Positions 16,809 to 24,880 of a stretch of DNA of 64,000 nucleotides are shown piece by piece. Within the stretch, counting starts at the first letter, position 1, and each line of letters begins with the position of its first letter. Under the pieces are notes generated by a model that was given only the letters and a program-made list of their open reading frames with translations, was not told the DNA's origin and made no database searches. Location: NCBI RefSeq assembly GCF_031458235.1, contig NZ_JAVDYB010000001.1, forward strand, positions 434,001-498,000. Reading direction: 5' to 3'. Source of the DNA: Catenuloplanes atrovinosus (GTDB lineage Bacteria; Actinomycetota; Actinomycetes; Mycobacteriales; Micromonosporaceae). The translations under genes were made by a program, and so were the position numbers.

Positions 16809-16980
16809 CTGTGTGTACGCCCCTCTGTGTGGGATGCGGAACGATGCTCGCACCGGCTCGGTAATAGCGACAAGAACTACTCATTCGCGCCTACTCGGTT
16901 GAGTAGCTGCAATTCCGGAATTGCACCTGGAATGCTCGTCGTCGGCCTGATTCGGCCGTCCTGACGGCGGACGGAGCACG
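16809..16980. promoter_or_regulatory. Divergent promoter region with two palindromes
   Basis: 172-bp AT-richer spacer between the divergent phzC-like and phzE-like genes, which must hold both promoters. It contains a perfect 16-bp palindrome GCAATTCCGGAATTGC (16909-16924) and, 2 bases to its left, CTACTC-GGTT-GAGTAG (16891-16906). A third half-site CTACTC is at 16877-16882. These look like operator sites for a dimeric regulator; the cluster's LuxR-type protein or the nearby TetR protein are candidates. Confidence 0.65.
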
Positions 16981-18813
16981 ATGGACAACGCATGGGGCGC
17001 GCCGTTCGCGCTGCTGTGCCGCGGCGGTGCGGTGGAGTTCCTCACGGGACAGCGGCTCGACGTGGCCGAGATCAACGACCTGCCCGCGGACCGGGACATC
17101 CTGACGGTGCTGCCCTACCGGCAGCTCTCGGAACGCGGGTTCGCCTGCCATGACGACGGCATGCCGCTGCTCGCCTTCGCGGTGGAGAGCCGGGACGCCG
17201 TACCGGTGGACACGTTCCTGTCCGGCGCGCCGGACCGGCCGGTGACGCTCACCGGCGGACACTTCGACGTCGCCGACGACGACTACGCCGCGATCGTGCG
17301 CGCGGTCGTCCGTGACGAGATCGGCACCGGCCAGGGCTCGAACTTCGTCGTCAAACGATCATTCCGGGCCCGCGTCGACGGCTTCTCGCGGGAAGCGGCC
17401 ATTGCGCTGTTCGCGCGCCTGCTCGGCCGGGAGACCGGTGCCTATTGGACCTTTCTGGTACACCTGGACGGGCGTACGTTGATCGGTGCCAGTCCCGAGC
17501 GGCACGTCTCCCTGCACGGCGGCGTCGCGACCATGAACCCGATCAGCGGTACGTACCGATATCCACCGGGCGGCGCGGAGCGCGACGGCCTGCTGGCCTT
17601 CCTCCGCGACGCGAAGGAGACCGACGAACTGTCGATGGTGGTCGACGAGGAGCTGAAGATGATGGCCGCGGTCTGCGAGCGCGGTGGCCACGTGATCGGG
17701 CCGGAGCTGCGCGAGATGGCGCACCTGGCACACACCGAGTACCTCGTCGCGGGCACCACCACGCTGGACGCGCGGGACGTGCTGCGGCTGACCATGTTCG
17801 CACCGACCGTCACCGGCAGCCCGCTGGAGAACGCCTGCCGGGCGATCCGGCGGCACGAGCCGGTCGGCCGCGGCTACTACGGCGGCGTGCTGGCGCTGCT
17901 GACCCGGGACGGAAAGCGGTCCGAGATGGACTCCGCGATCCTGATCCGCACCGCGGAGATCACCGGCGACGAGCTGAGCATCGGCGTCGGCGCCACGCTG
18001 GTGCGCGGCTCCGACCCGGACTCCGAGGCGGCGGAGACCCGGGCGAAGGCCGCGGCGCTGCTGGACGCGCTGACCGCCCCGCCCCGGCGGCGGACCGGGA
18101 CCCGGCGGCGGTTCGCCGGTGATCCCGAGGTGCGCGCCGCGCTCGCCGCCCGCAACGAGGCACTCGCCCCCTACTGGCTCGATCCGCGGCGGCCGGGCAC
18201 CACCGGCACCGGCTCGCTCGCGTCGGATCAGCGGATCGCCGTCGTGGACGGGGAGGACACGTTCACCGAGATGCTGGCCACGCAGGTACGCAGCCTCGGT
18301 CCCAAGGTCGAGGTGATCCGGTACGACGAGCCGTTCAATCCGGACGCGTTCGACCTCACCGTCATCGGCCCGGGTCCGGGCGACCCCGGCGACACGGACG
18401 ACCCCAAGATCAGCACGCTGCGCCGGCTGACGCACGGGCTGCTGAACGCCGGCCGTCCGTTCCTCGCGGTGTGCCTCGGTCACCAGGTGCTCAGCACCGT
18501 GCTCGGCCTGCCGCTGGTCCGCAAGGACGTGCCCTACCAGGGCACCCAGCTGCGCATCGACCTGTTCGGCGAGCCCGCGAGGGTGGGCTTCTACAACACG
18601 TTCACCGCCCGGGAGGCCCGCGAGGTGATCCACAGCCCGCTGACGCCGGATCCGGTGCGGGTGTGCCGCGACCCGGTCACCCACGACGTGTACGCACTGC
18701 GCGGCCGGCGCTTCCGGTCCTTCCAGTTCCACCCGGAGTCGGTGCTCAGCCCGGACGGCCTGCCGGCGGTGCGTGCGGCGCTGTCGCGGCTGCTGCTGTC
18801 CCGGACCCGCTAG
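16981..18813 (+). CDS. phzE: PhzE-like ADIC synthase (fused glutamine amidotransferase)
   Basis: 610 residues, close to PhzE (about 630). Residues 1-375 are the chorismate-utilising domain: VVKRSFRARVDGF, MNPISGTYRYPPGG, the anthranilate-synthase-like MVVDEELKMMAAVCERGG, MFAPTVTGSPLENA and GRGYYGGVLALL. Residues from about 420 on form a class I glutamine amidotransferase with Cys498 in VCLGHQVLS and the FQFHPES box. PhzE converts chorismate plus glutamine-derived ammonia to ADIC, keeping the pyruvyl group. The companion PhzD-like enzyme supports ADIC rather than anthranilate or PABA synthesis. First gene of the rightward operon. Confidence 0.92.
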   Translation: MDNAWGAPFALLCRGGAVEFLTGQRLDVAEINDLPADRDILTVLPYRQLSERGFACHDDGMPLLAFAVESRDAVPVDTFLSGAPDRPVTLTGGHFDVADDDYAAIVRAVVRDEIGTGQGSNFVVKRSFRARVDGFSREAAIALFARLLGRETGAYWTFLVHLDGRTLIGASPERHVSLHGGVATMNPISGTYRYPPGGAERDGLLAFLRDAKETDELSMVVDEELKMMAAVCERGGHVIGPELREMAHLAHTEYLVAGTTTLDARDVLRLTMFAPTVTGSPLENACRAIRRHEPVGRGYYGGVLALLTRDGKRSEMDSAILIRTAEITGDELSIGVGATLVRGSDPDSEAAETRAKAAALLDALTAPPRRRTGTRRRFAGDPEVRAALAARNEALAPYWLDPRRPGTTGTGSLASDQRIAVVDGEDTFTEMLATQVRSLGPKVEVIRYDEPFNPDAFDLTVIGPGPGDPGDTDDPKISTLRRLTHGLLNAGRPFLAVCLGHQVLSTVLGLPLVRKDVPYQGTQLRIDLFGEPARVGFYNTFTAREAREVIHSPLTPDPVRVCRDPVTHDVYALRGRRFRSFQFHPESVLSPDGLPAVRAALSRLLLSRTR

Positions 18814-18847
18814 CGCCCCCGCATCTCGATCGGAAGGAACGGTCCTC

Positions 18848-20035
18848 GTGGGCTACCGACAACTGGCGACCGGCCCGGTCCTGCTCTGGGCGATCGTCGC
18901 GCTGCTGGCCCGGGTGCCCATCGCCGCGGCCTCGCTCGCGATGGTCTTCCTGACCCGGGACCTCCCCGGCGGGTACGCGTTCGGCGGCACACTCGCGGCC
19001 GTCTACGTGATCGGCGAGGTGGCCGGGTCCGCGGTGCTCGGCACCATGCTGCGCCCGCACACCATGCGGCTCCAACTGGCGGCCGGTATGGCGGCCGGCG
19101 CGCTCGCGTTCGGCGCGCTCGCCGCCCGGCCGTCCGCCGCGCTGCTGGTACCGCTGGCGTTCCTGGCCGGGGCCGCACCGGCGGCGAATCCGGGCGGCAT
19201 GCGCAGCATGCTCGCGGCCGCGGCCGGTGACAAGCACGTCTCCTCGGCGTTCAGCGCGGACGCGATCCTGACCGAGATCGTGTGGATGAGCGCACCGGCG
19301 CTGGTCACGATCCTGGCACTGCAGGTGTCCCCGTCGGCGCCGCTGGCCGTCGCCGCGGTCTGCATGGGGCTGGCCGCGGCCGGGGTGCTGTTCCTGCGGC
19401 TCACCCCGGCGGACGAGGAGACCGCGCCGGCCGCGCCGATCGGGCGCCGGGAGAAGGCGGTACGGCTGTTCAGCGGCTGGCCGGTGTACCTCACCAGCGC
19501 GGCGACCATGTCCCTGCTGGCGGTGAGCGAGCTGGTCCTTCCCGCGCTGCTGGAGTTCCGCGACATCCCGGTCGGCTACGCGGGCGTGCTGCTGTCCGGC
19601 CTGGCCGCGCTCTCCGCGGTCGGCGCGTTCGTCTACGGCCTGCGCCGCTGGCCGGGCACGCCGCGCATGCAGAGCCTGATCCTGCTGTCCGTGACCACCG
19701 CCGCGATCACGCTGGTGGCACTGGCGCCGCCGCTGCCGTTGATCGCTGCCGGGTTCGCGGTGGCCGGGCTGACACAGTCCGTGGTGCTGGTGACGCGCAG
19801 CCTGTCCCTGCGTGAGCAGCTGCCGGAGCCGCTGCACGCGGCCGGCTACTCGCTGATGTACGCGGTACAGGGCGTCGGCTACTCGATCTCGGCGGTGGTG
19901 GCCGCCTTCGTCCTGTCCCGCGGGAACCCCGTGCTGGCCATCCTGGCCGGTGTCGCGCTGACCGTCGTCCTGATCGTGCTGAGCACCGTCCGTGAGACCC
20001 GCCGTGTCGCCGTTCTGGTCGGCGAGAAAAGGTGA
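18848..20035 (+). CDS. MFS-type exporter
   Basis: 395 residues from GTG 18848 with GGAAGGA 9 bases upstream. Twelve hydrophobic segments; the family-typical intracellular loops are weak but RREKAVRLFSGWPVYLTSAA marks the middle loop and second half. It lies between the PhzE-like gene and the PLP enzyme gene, with a 4-base overlap (GTGA) to the latter. Export of, and self-protection against, the cluster product is the likely role. Confidence 0.85.
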   Translation: MGYRQLATGPVLLWAIVALLARVPIAAASLAMVFLTRDLPGGYAFGGTLAAVYVIGEVAGSAVLGTMLRPHTMRLQLAAGMAAGALAFGALAARPSAALLVPLAFLAGAAPAANPGGMRSMLAAAAGDKHVSSAFSADAILTEIVWMSAPALVTILALQVSPSAPLAVAAVCMGLAAAGVLFLRLTPADEETAPAAPIGRREKAVRLFSGWPVYLTSAATMSLLAVSELVLPALLEFRDIPVGYAGVLLSGLAALSAVGAFVYGLRRWPGTPRMQSLILLSVTTAAITLVALAPPLPLIAAGFAVAGLTQSVVLVTRSLSLREQLPEPLHAAGYSLMYAVQGVGYSISAVVAAFVLSRGNPVLAILAGVALTVVLIVLSTVRETRRVAVLVGEKR

Positions 20036-21213
20036 CCGTGGTGATTCCCACTCAGGCGGCGCACCGCGTCGCGCTGCCCGACGCGCCGCACAACCTCACG
20101 CAGCACGAGCTGGAGGCGATGCGGGCCCGGTTCAACCTGGCCGCCGCGCACTCCCGGGTGCCGGCGCCGCCCGCGGTCGTGGACCGGCTGCCCGAGCTGT
20201 GGCGGGCCGCCGAGCGGAATCCGCAGCAGGAGATGGAGGAGCGCTTCCTGGCGGCGTTCTTCCGCCTGCACCGGCAGCCGACCGCGGCGGCGCTCGGCCG
20301 CACGCTGCTGTCCTACTCGGCATCGGTGGCGGTCCAGGTCGCCGCCACCCTGCTGATGCAGCGCGGCGCGTCGGTCGCGCTGATCGAGCCCTGCGTGGAC
20401 AACGTCGCCGACATCCTGCGGCATCAGCGGGTACGGACGCAGCCGCTGGACGAGTCGCTGCTGCGCGACGCGTCGTCGATCTACGGGCGGCTGGCCACGC
20501 AGCCGGCGACCGATGCCGTCTTTCTCGTCGACCCGAACAACCCCACCGGCACCAGCCTGCTCAGTCACGGCCGGGCCGGTTTCGAGGAGGTCGTGCGGTT
20601 CTGCGCCGACCACGGCCGCATCCTGGTGCTGGACCTGTCGTTCGCGGTGTTCGCGCTGGGCGGCGGCGGACCGGAGCGGTTCGACCTGTACCAGTTGCTG
20701 GAGGATTCCGGCGTCAGCTACCTCGCGATCGAGGACACCGGGAAGACGTGGCCGATCCGGGACGCGAAGTGCGCGATGCTGACCGTCAGCCGCGATCTGT
20801 GGCCCGACGTGCTCGACATCCACACCAGCGTGCTGCTGAGCGTGTCCCCGTTCGTCCTCGGCCTGCTCACCGCGCACGCGGATGCGTCCGCCGAGGACGG
20901 CTACGCCGCGGGCCGCGAACTCATCCGGGGCAACCGGGAGGTGGCCGTCCGTACCCTCGAAGGCTCGGTCCTGATCCACCAGCCGCCCTCGGTGCCGGTC
21001 AGCGTGGGCTGGTTCCGCATCGCCGACCCGCGGCTGGCCGCGACACCGCTGCACGAGCGGCTGGCCGCGGCCGACGTGTACGCGCTGCCGGGCACCTACT
21101 TCTACTGGGCGAGCCCGGCCCGAGGTGAGCGCTTCCTGCGCATCGCGCTCGCCCGGGACCCCGGCGTGTTCGCGGAGGGTCTGCATCGGCTGCGCGCGGT
21201 GCTCGACCGGTAG
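20032..21213 (+). CDS. MppP/RohP-like PLP-dependent arginine oxidase/hydroxylase
   Basis: 393 residues, GTG start in a GTGA overlap with the MFS gene. Fold type I aminotransferase-like enzyme: DPNNPTG at about residues 167-173, a LDLSFAVF strand, and PLP lysine Lys238 in IEDTGKTWP. Several signatures resemble the O2-using arginine oxidase/hydroxylase family (MppP of enduracididine, RohP of azomycin, Ind4 of indolmycin) rather than ordinary aminotransferases. These are an N-terminal NLTQHELEAMRARFNLAAAH helix, LLSYSASVAVQ, VDNVADILR, the EDTGK-W-P active site, LLSVSPFVLGLL and a late YALPGTYFYWA. Those enzymes convert L-Arg to 4,5-dehydro- or 4-hydroxy-2-oxo acids. Arginine as substrate is inferred; capreomycidine-synthase-like or plain aminotransferase activity are alternatives. 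Confidence 0.8.
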   Translation: MTVVIPTQAAHRVALPDAPHNLTQHELEAMRARFNLAAAHSRVPAPPAVVDRLPELWRAAERNPQQEMEERFLAAFFRLHRQPTAAALGRTLLSYSASVAVQVAATLLMQRGASVALIEPCVDNVADILRHQRVRTQPLDESLLRDASSIYGRLATQPATDAVFLVDPNNPTGTSLLSHGRAGFEEVVRFCADHGRILVLDLSFAVFALGGGGPERFDLYQLLEDSGVSYLAIEDTGKTWPIRDAKCAMLTVSRDLWPDVLDIHTSVLLSVSPFVLGLLTAHADASAEDGYAAGRELIRGNREVAVRTLEGSVLIHQPPSVPVSVGWFRIADPRLAATPLHERLAAADVYALPGTYFYWASPARGERFLRIALARDPGVFAEGLHRLRAVLDR

Positions 21214-21222
21214 CCGGGCTGC

Positions 21223-22419
21223 TCAGTGGAAGCGGGCCAGTTCGATCCGCGACCGGAGCCCCAGCTTGCGGAACACGTTGCGCAGATGGAAGTTGACCGT
21301 GTGCGTCGACTTGTCGATGCGCCGGGCGATCTGGATGTTGGTGAGCCCGTCGGCGGCGAGCGCGGCGATTATCCGTTCGCTCTCGGTCAGCTTCGCGAGC
21401 CTGGCGTCCGGTTCGCGGCGGGAGTCGGCCGGCTCGGCGGACGCGCCCCGTAGCGCCGCGATCAGCGGACGCGGCGTGGCCGCCAGGACCGCCCCGCGCA
21501 TCAGCGGCGCCGCGTAGCGCAGCCGGTCGCCGTCCGGCGTGAGGATGCCGGAGGCGAGCAACTCGTCGACGATCGGGAGCAGCGCCGGGACCGGCTCGGC
21601 GCGCACCCGGGCGAGCTGTTCGATGTCCACGTGCGGGCCGTGGGCGGCGGCGAAGCGCAGCACCTCGCGCGCCGCCGGGGAGAACTCCTGCACCAGGCTG
21701 GTCACCAGCCGCAGGACGCGCTGCGGCAGCGGCGGGGCGCCGGCGAGCGTCGCGTACCCGCCGACCCGGGCGATCGCACGTTCCTCCCGGAGACCCTTGA
21801 TCAGCTCGGTGAGCAACAGCGGGTTGCCGGCCGCCTGCGCCAGCAGCCGGCTCAGCGCGTCCCCGGGCGGCAGTTCGAGGAGGTCGCAGGCCACCTCGAC
21901 GACGGCGTCGGGGCCGAGCGGGCCGAGCCGTACCCGGACCACGCCGTCGGCGGAGGCGAGATGCCGCTCGAACTCGGGCACCGGGCTGGGCTGCTCCCGG
22001 CGGCTGAGCGCGAGCACGATCGGCAGCCGCTGGCGGTACCAGACGATCCCGAACAGCTCGCGGATCAGGTCGATGTGCGCGGCGTGGACGTCGTCCGCCG
22101 CCAGCAGGAGCGGTCCGTCGTCCTCCTCCGCGGCGAGGACGGCCGCGACGGCGTCGGCGAACGCGGAGGACTCCCGCCACCACTTCGCGGTCACCGGATA
22201 GGTGCGCGACCCGGCCGGAAGGAACCCGAAACCGCAATGCGTGGCGGCCTCGGCCACGTCGCGCAGGAACCTCGTCTTGCCGGTGCCCATCGCGCCCTCG
22301 ACCAGCAAGATCGTCAGGCGCTGCGGTGGCTTGACGATCACCTCGATCGCCGTGCTCCACTCGTGCCGCCGGCCGCGTGCCCGGGTCGTCGCGGTCGCGT
22401 CACAGGTCCGGGTCGTCAC
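21223..22419 (-). CDS. LuxR-family regulator with AAA ATPase domain
   Basis: 398 residues from GTG 22419, which has GGGAGG five bases upstream. Residues 30-45 contain a Walker A motif (VEGAMGTGKT); Walker B is LLLAADDVHA. The C terminus is a LuxR/NarL helix-turn-helix (LTESERIIAALAADGLTNIQ, then STHTVNFHLRNVFRKLGL). It is a short relative of the LAL/MalT regulators, which bind a ligand and ATP and activate secondary-metabolite genes. It converges on the rightward operon (stop 10 bases away), so it is a good candidate pathway-specific activator. Confidence 0.88.
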   Translation of the reverse strand: MTTRTCDATATTRARGRRHEWSTAIEVIVKPPQRLTILLVEGAMGTGKTRFLRDVAEAATHCGFGFLPAGSRTYPVTAKWWRESSAFADAVAAVLAAEEDDGPLLLAADDVHAAHIDLIRELFGIVWYRQRLPIVLALSRREQPSPVPEFERHLASADGVVRVRLGPLGPDAVVEVACDLLELPPGDALSRLLAQAAGNPLLLTELIKGLREERAIARVGGYATLAGAPPLPQRVLRLVTSLVQEFSPAAREVLRFAAAHGPHVDIEQLARVRAEPVPALLPIVDELLASGILTPDGDRLRYAAPLMRGAVLAATPRPLIAALRGASAEPADSRREPDARLAKLTESERIIAALAADGLTNIQIARRIDKSTHTVNFHLRNVFRKLGLRSRIELARFH

Positions 22420-22643
22420 CGAAGCCTCCCATCCCGGGGTGGTGACGGCGCCGAACTCCGCGCATCCCTGCCCCGGGTGGGCGCGTGCCGGCGCCCGCGG
22501 CGAGATGAGAGACACCCTGTCGACGGACGGCAAGCTCCCCCCGCAAAGATCTATGCCGTCAGCAACCGTTGCGCTACTCCAAGCTAGCAGAACGGATGCC
22601 TCGGAAAGTCGGAGAAGAACGACAATCCCCGATGGGTACGCCG

Positions 22644-23660
22644 TCAGGTGTACCGCGGATCGCCGGCCATCCGGTGATCGTCCACCCCATCGGCACGCGC
22701 GGTGAGCAGGCCGATCGTCGCGTCCGGCACCTCCACCGGCTCGTCCTGGCGGCCGGCCACGTCGATCCGGCCGGGCGCACGGTCGCCGGGCGCCCGGACC
22801 GGGGCCGCGCCCGCCGGCCGGGCCGCACGCACGTCGTCGAGCAGCGCGGCCAGCCCGTGCGCGAACGACCCGCCCGCACCCAGCCACTCCGGATCCAGTA
22901 CCGCCATGAACGCGCCGCAGTCGAACTCGGTGTGGATCCGGGTGCCGGCGGCGGCGCCGATCGCCGGTCCGGCCAGGATCTCCACCGCCAGGTTCAGCGC
23001 GAACCCGCGCGCGTCGCCGAACGCCCGGACCGACTCGACCCGCTCCGGGCTGGTGGTGACCGCGCCGGTGCCGTCCAGGAACGGCCCGGCCGGTAGGTCC
23101 CGGCCCTCCAGCGCCGCCTGCCGGATCTCGCCCCAGACCGCCGCCGCGGTCGCGAAGTCGGCCGTGTGCGGGCCGTCCGCCGCCGGGAACGAGAAGCAGA
23201 TCGGATTCGTGCCGGTCACCGCGCTGGCGGCGCCGAACGGTGCGACCACCGGTGGGCCCGCGGTGTTGCAGAGGACCGCGATCAGGCCGTGCCGTGCCAC
23301 CCGCTCGGTGTACGGGCTCAACGCGCCGTACCGGCTGAAGTTGCGGACCGCCGCCACGGCCGCGCCGTTCGCGCGCGCCATCCGGACCAGCCGGTCGGCG
23401 ACGCGCGGCATGACCCGCAGCCCGCTGCCGCCGCTGCCGTCCACCCGCAGGACCGCACCGCGCTCGTCGAACACGGGCTCCGCGAGCGGGTCACCCAGGT
23501 TCAGCAGCGCCAGCTTCCCGAGCCCGTGCGAGCGCACCCCGGCGAGCTCCGCCGCCACGAACTCCTCGGCCGACCGGGCCGCCTCCCCGGGGGAGAATCC
23601 GTGCCGCACGAGCACGCCGACCGCCAGCCGTGTCAGTTCCCGTACCGTCAGCGTCGCCAC
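22644..23660 (-). CDS. Ldh2/MDH2-type NAD(P)H oxidoreductase (possible imine reductase)
   Basis: 338 residues from GTG 23660 (start uncertain, weak ribosome binding site). Malate/L-lactate dehydrogenase type 2 family: GVRSHGLGKLALLN near residue 35, a GSGGSGLRV segment, RNFSRYGAL and GTNPICFSFP for cofactor binding, with the catalytic His in SHG. The family includes delta1-piperideine-2-carboxylate and delta1-pyrroline-2-carboxylate reductases as well as 2-oxo-acid dehydrogenases. Its nearness to an arginine-oxidase-like enzyme suggests a possible role in reducing a cyclic imine. Cluster membership is not proven, as it follows the LuxR gene after 220 bases. Confidence 0.78.
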   Translation of the reverse strand: MATLTVRELTRLAVGVLVRHGFSPGEAARSAEEFVAAELAGVRSHGLGKLALLNLGDPLAEPVFDERGAVLRVDGSGGSGLRVMPRVADRLVRMARANGAAVAAVRNFSRYGALSPYTERVARHGLIAVLCNTAGPPVVAPFGAASAVTGTNPICFSFPAADGPHTADFATAAAVWGEIRQAALEGRDLPAGPFLDGTGAVTTSPERVESVRAFGDARGFALNLAVEILAGPAIGAAAGTRIHTEFDCGAFMAVLDPEWLGAGGSFAHGLAALLDDVRAARPAGAAPVRAPGDRAPGRIDVAGRQDEPVEVPDATIGLLTARADGVDDHRMAGDPRYT

Positions 23661-23844
23661 TCCGGCGACGCTACGTCCCTGACCGCCGCCGGGAAACCGC
23701 ACGAACGCGTAGTGTGCCGGACCGGCGGGCCGCCAGTCGCTCCGGCGCAGCGGATCGGCAGTGGACGGCAGCGGGACGGCAGGTGCATGGCAGTGGCGCC
23801 GGCCAGGGTTTCCGGGCAATGTCCACGACATCCCTGGGGGAATC

Positions 23845-24666
23845 ATGACCAGAATGCGTACCCTCGGCGCGCTCGTCGTCCTCGCCACCGCGGCGCTGCT
23901 CGCGCCCGGCACGTCCGCGTCGGCGGCGGCCACGCCGCTGACCGTGAGCGTCACCTGTGACGCGCGGACCGGTGCGATCGCGACCTCCGTCGGCGGGCGG
24001 CTGCTGCTGCCGGGCAGCCCGGTGCCGGTCCGGGCCGAGTTCCAGCGGCGTGTCGCCTACCGGGTCACGGCGGCCGGCCTGACGTACATGCCGACGCTCG
24101 CGCCGTTCGTCGTCGACACGACCACGAACAACGTGGGCGAGGTGGCGGCGAACGGTTACACCGCTACGTTCGATCCGGCCGGGGCGGTGTTCTACCGCGA
24201 GGAGGTCAGGGTGACGTTCCGCAACGCCGTGACCGGGGCGAACTACGGCTGGTACGAGGGGAACTGCTCCCACGACCCGCGGACCACGGTCACGCTCACC
24301 TGCAATCAGGAAACGGGCGTCGTCCGGGCCACGGTCACCGGCATCGACGGCCTCGTGGGTGGCGCCGACGGGTCCGGCTGGGCGTCGCGGGTCGGCTACC
24401 ACCGGGTCCGGACCAGCCAGCCGAACGCGAACGAGCCCGGCTTCCGTACCGAACTGGACAACGGCGCCTACGACGTGGTGCACCGGATCACCCGGGGCGC
24501 GGACGGCACCTGGTCGGACGCGGGATACGAGCTGACCGTCCCGGCCGGCGCGTACTACTACGCCGAGGAGCTCACCGTCGGCGTGCTCGACCCGTACGGC
24601 AGGCTGGTCGGCAGCGGCACCGCCAGCTGCGCGGTCCGCAATGTCGGCGGCGCACCGGCCGCGTAG
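23845..24666 (+). CDS. Secreted protein of unknown function
   Basis: 273 residues from ATG 23845 with GGGGGA a few bases upstream. Residues 1-31 are a Sec signal peptide ending in SASAAA. The mature protein has two related beta-rich halves, each containing a lone cysteine in the pattern VSVTCDARTGAI / VTLTCNQETGVV, with aromatic strands such as ANYGWYEGNC and GAYYYAEELTV. This reads as a duplicated small Ig-like or beta-sandwich domain. No enzyme motif. It is followed by a strong hairpin. Confidence 0.75.
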   Translation: MTRMRTLGALVVLATAALLAPGTSASAAATPLTVSVTCDARTGAIATSVGGRLLLPGSPVPVRAEFQRRVAYRVTAAGLTYMPTLAPFVVDTTTNNVGEVAANGYTATFDPAGAVFYREEVRVTFRNAVTGANYGWYEGNCSHDPRTTVTLTCNQETGVVRATVTGIDGLVGGADGSGWASRVGYHRVRTSQPNANEPGFRTELDNGAYDVVHRITRGADGTWSDAGYELTVPAGAYYYAEELTVGVLDPYGRLVGSGTASCAVRNVGGAPAA

Positions 24667-24677
24667 CCGGAGGCGGC

Positions 24678-24720
24678 ACCGCCGGGATCACCGAGCCGAC
24701 CGGACGGTGATCCCGGTGGT
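24678..24720 (+). terminator. Strong hairpin after the secreted-protein gene
   Basis: Perfect 12-base inverted repeat CCGGGATCACCG (24682-24693) with CGGTGATCCCGG (24705-24716), extendable to 16 pairs with one G-U, 11-base loop. It starts 12 bases after the stop at 24666. Confidence 0.7.
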
Positions 24721-24733
24721 GTTCAGCGACGGT

Positions 24734-24820
24734 GCGGCCTCCGGCACGATGTCGCGGTGTTCCGGCACGGCGCGCATCCCGTCCCGCCGGAAGTCGCGGA
24801 GCAGGCCGCGTTCCTCGGTG
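24734..24820 (-). pseudogene. Relic of the phzD-like isochorismatase gene
   Basis: About 87 bases match the phzD-like gene at 15329-15415 with five mismatches that I count by eye, then homology stops on both sides. Read on the minus strand it still encodes EERGLLRDFRRDGMRAVPEH and on to DIVPEAA, i.e. residues about 86-113 of the isochorismatase, without start, catalytic residues or stop. It sits between the secreted-protein terminator and the LCP gene. A dead fragment left by duplication or recombination. Confidence 0.85.
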
Positions 24821-24880
24821 TCGCCATGCCGGCGAACCGCGACCGGAGTGCGCGCCGGCCCGATCGAGCAGCGATCGCGT

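Noticed and set aside
11724-21213. Phenazine biosynthesis cluster
   Set aside because: PhzC-, PhzD- and PhzE-like genes are present, but phzF, phzA/B and phzG, needed to build the tricyclic ring, are absent, and ATP-grasp and arginine-oxidase-like genes point elsewhere.
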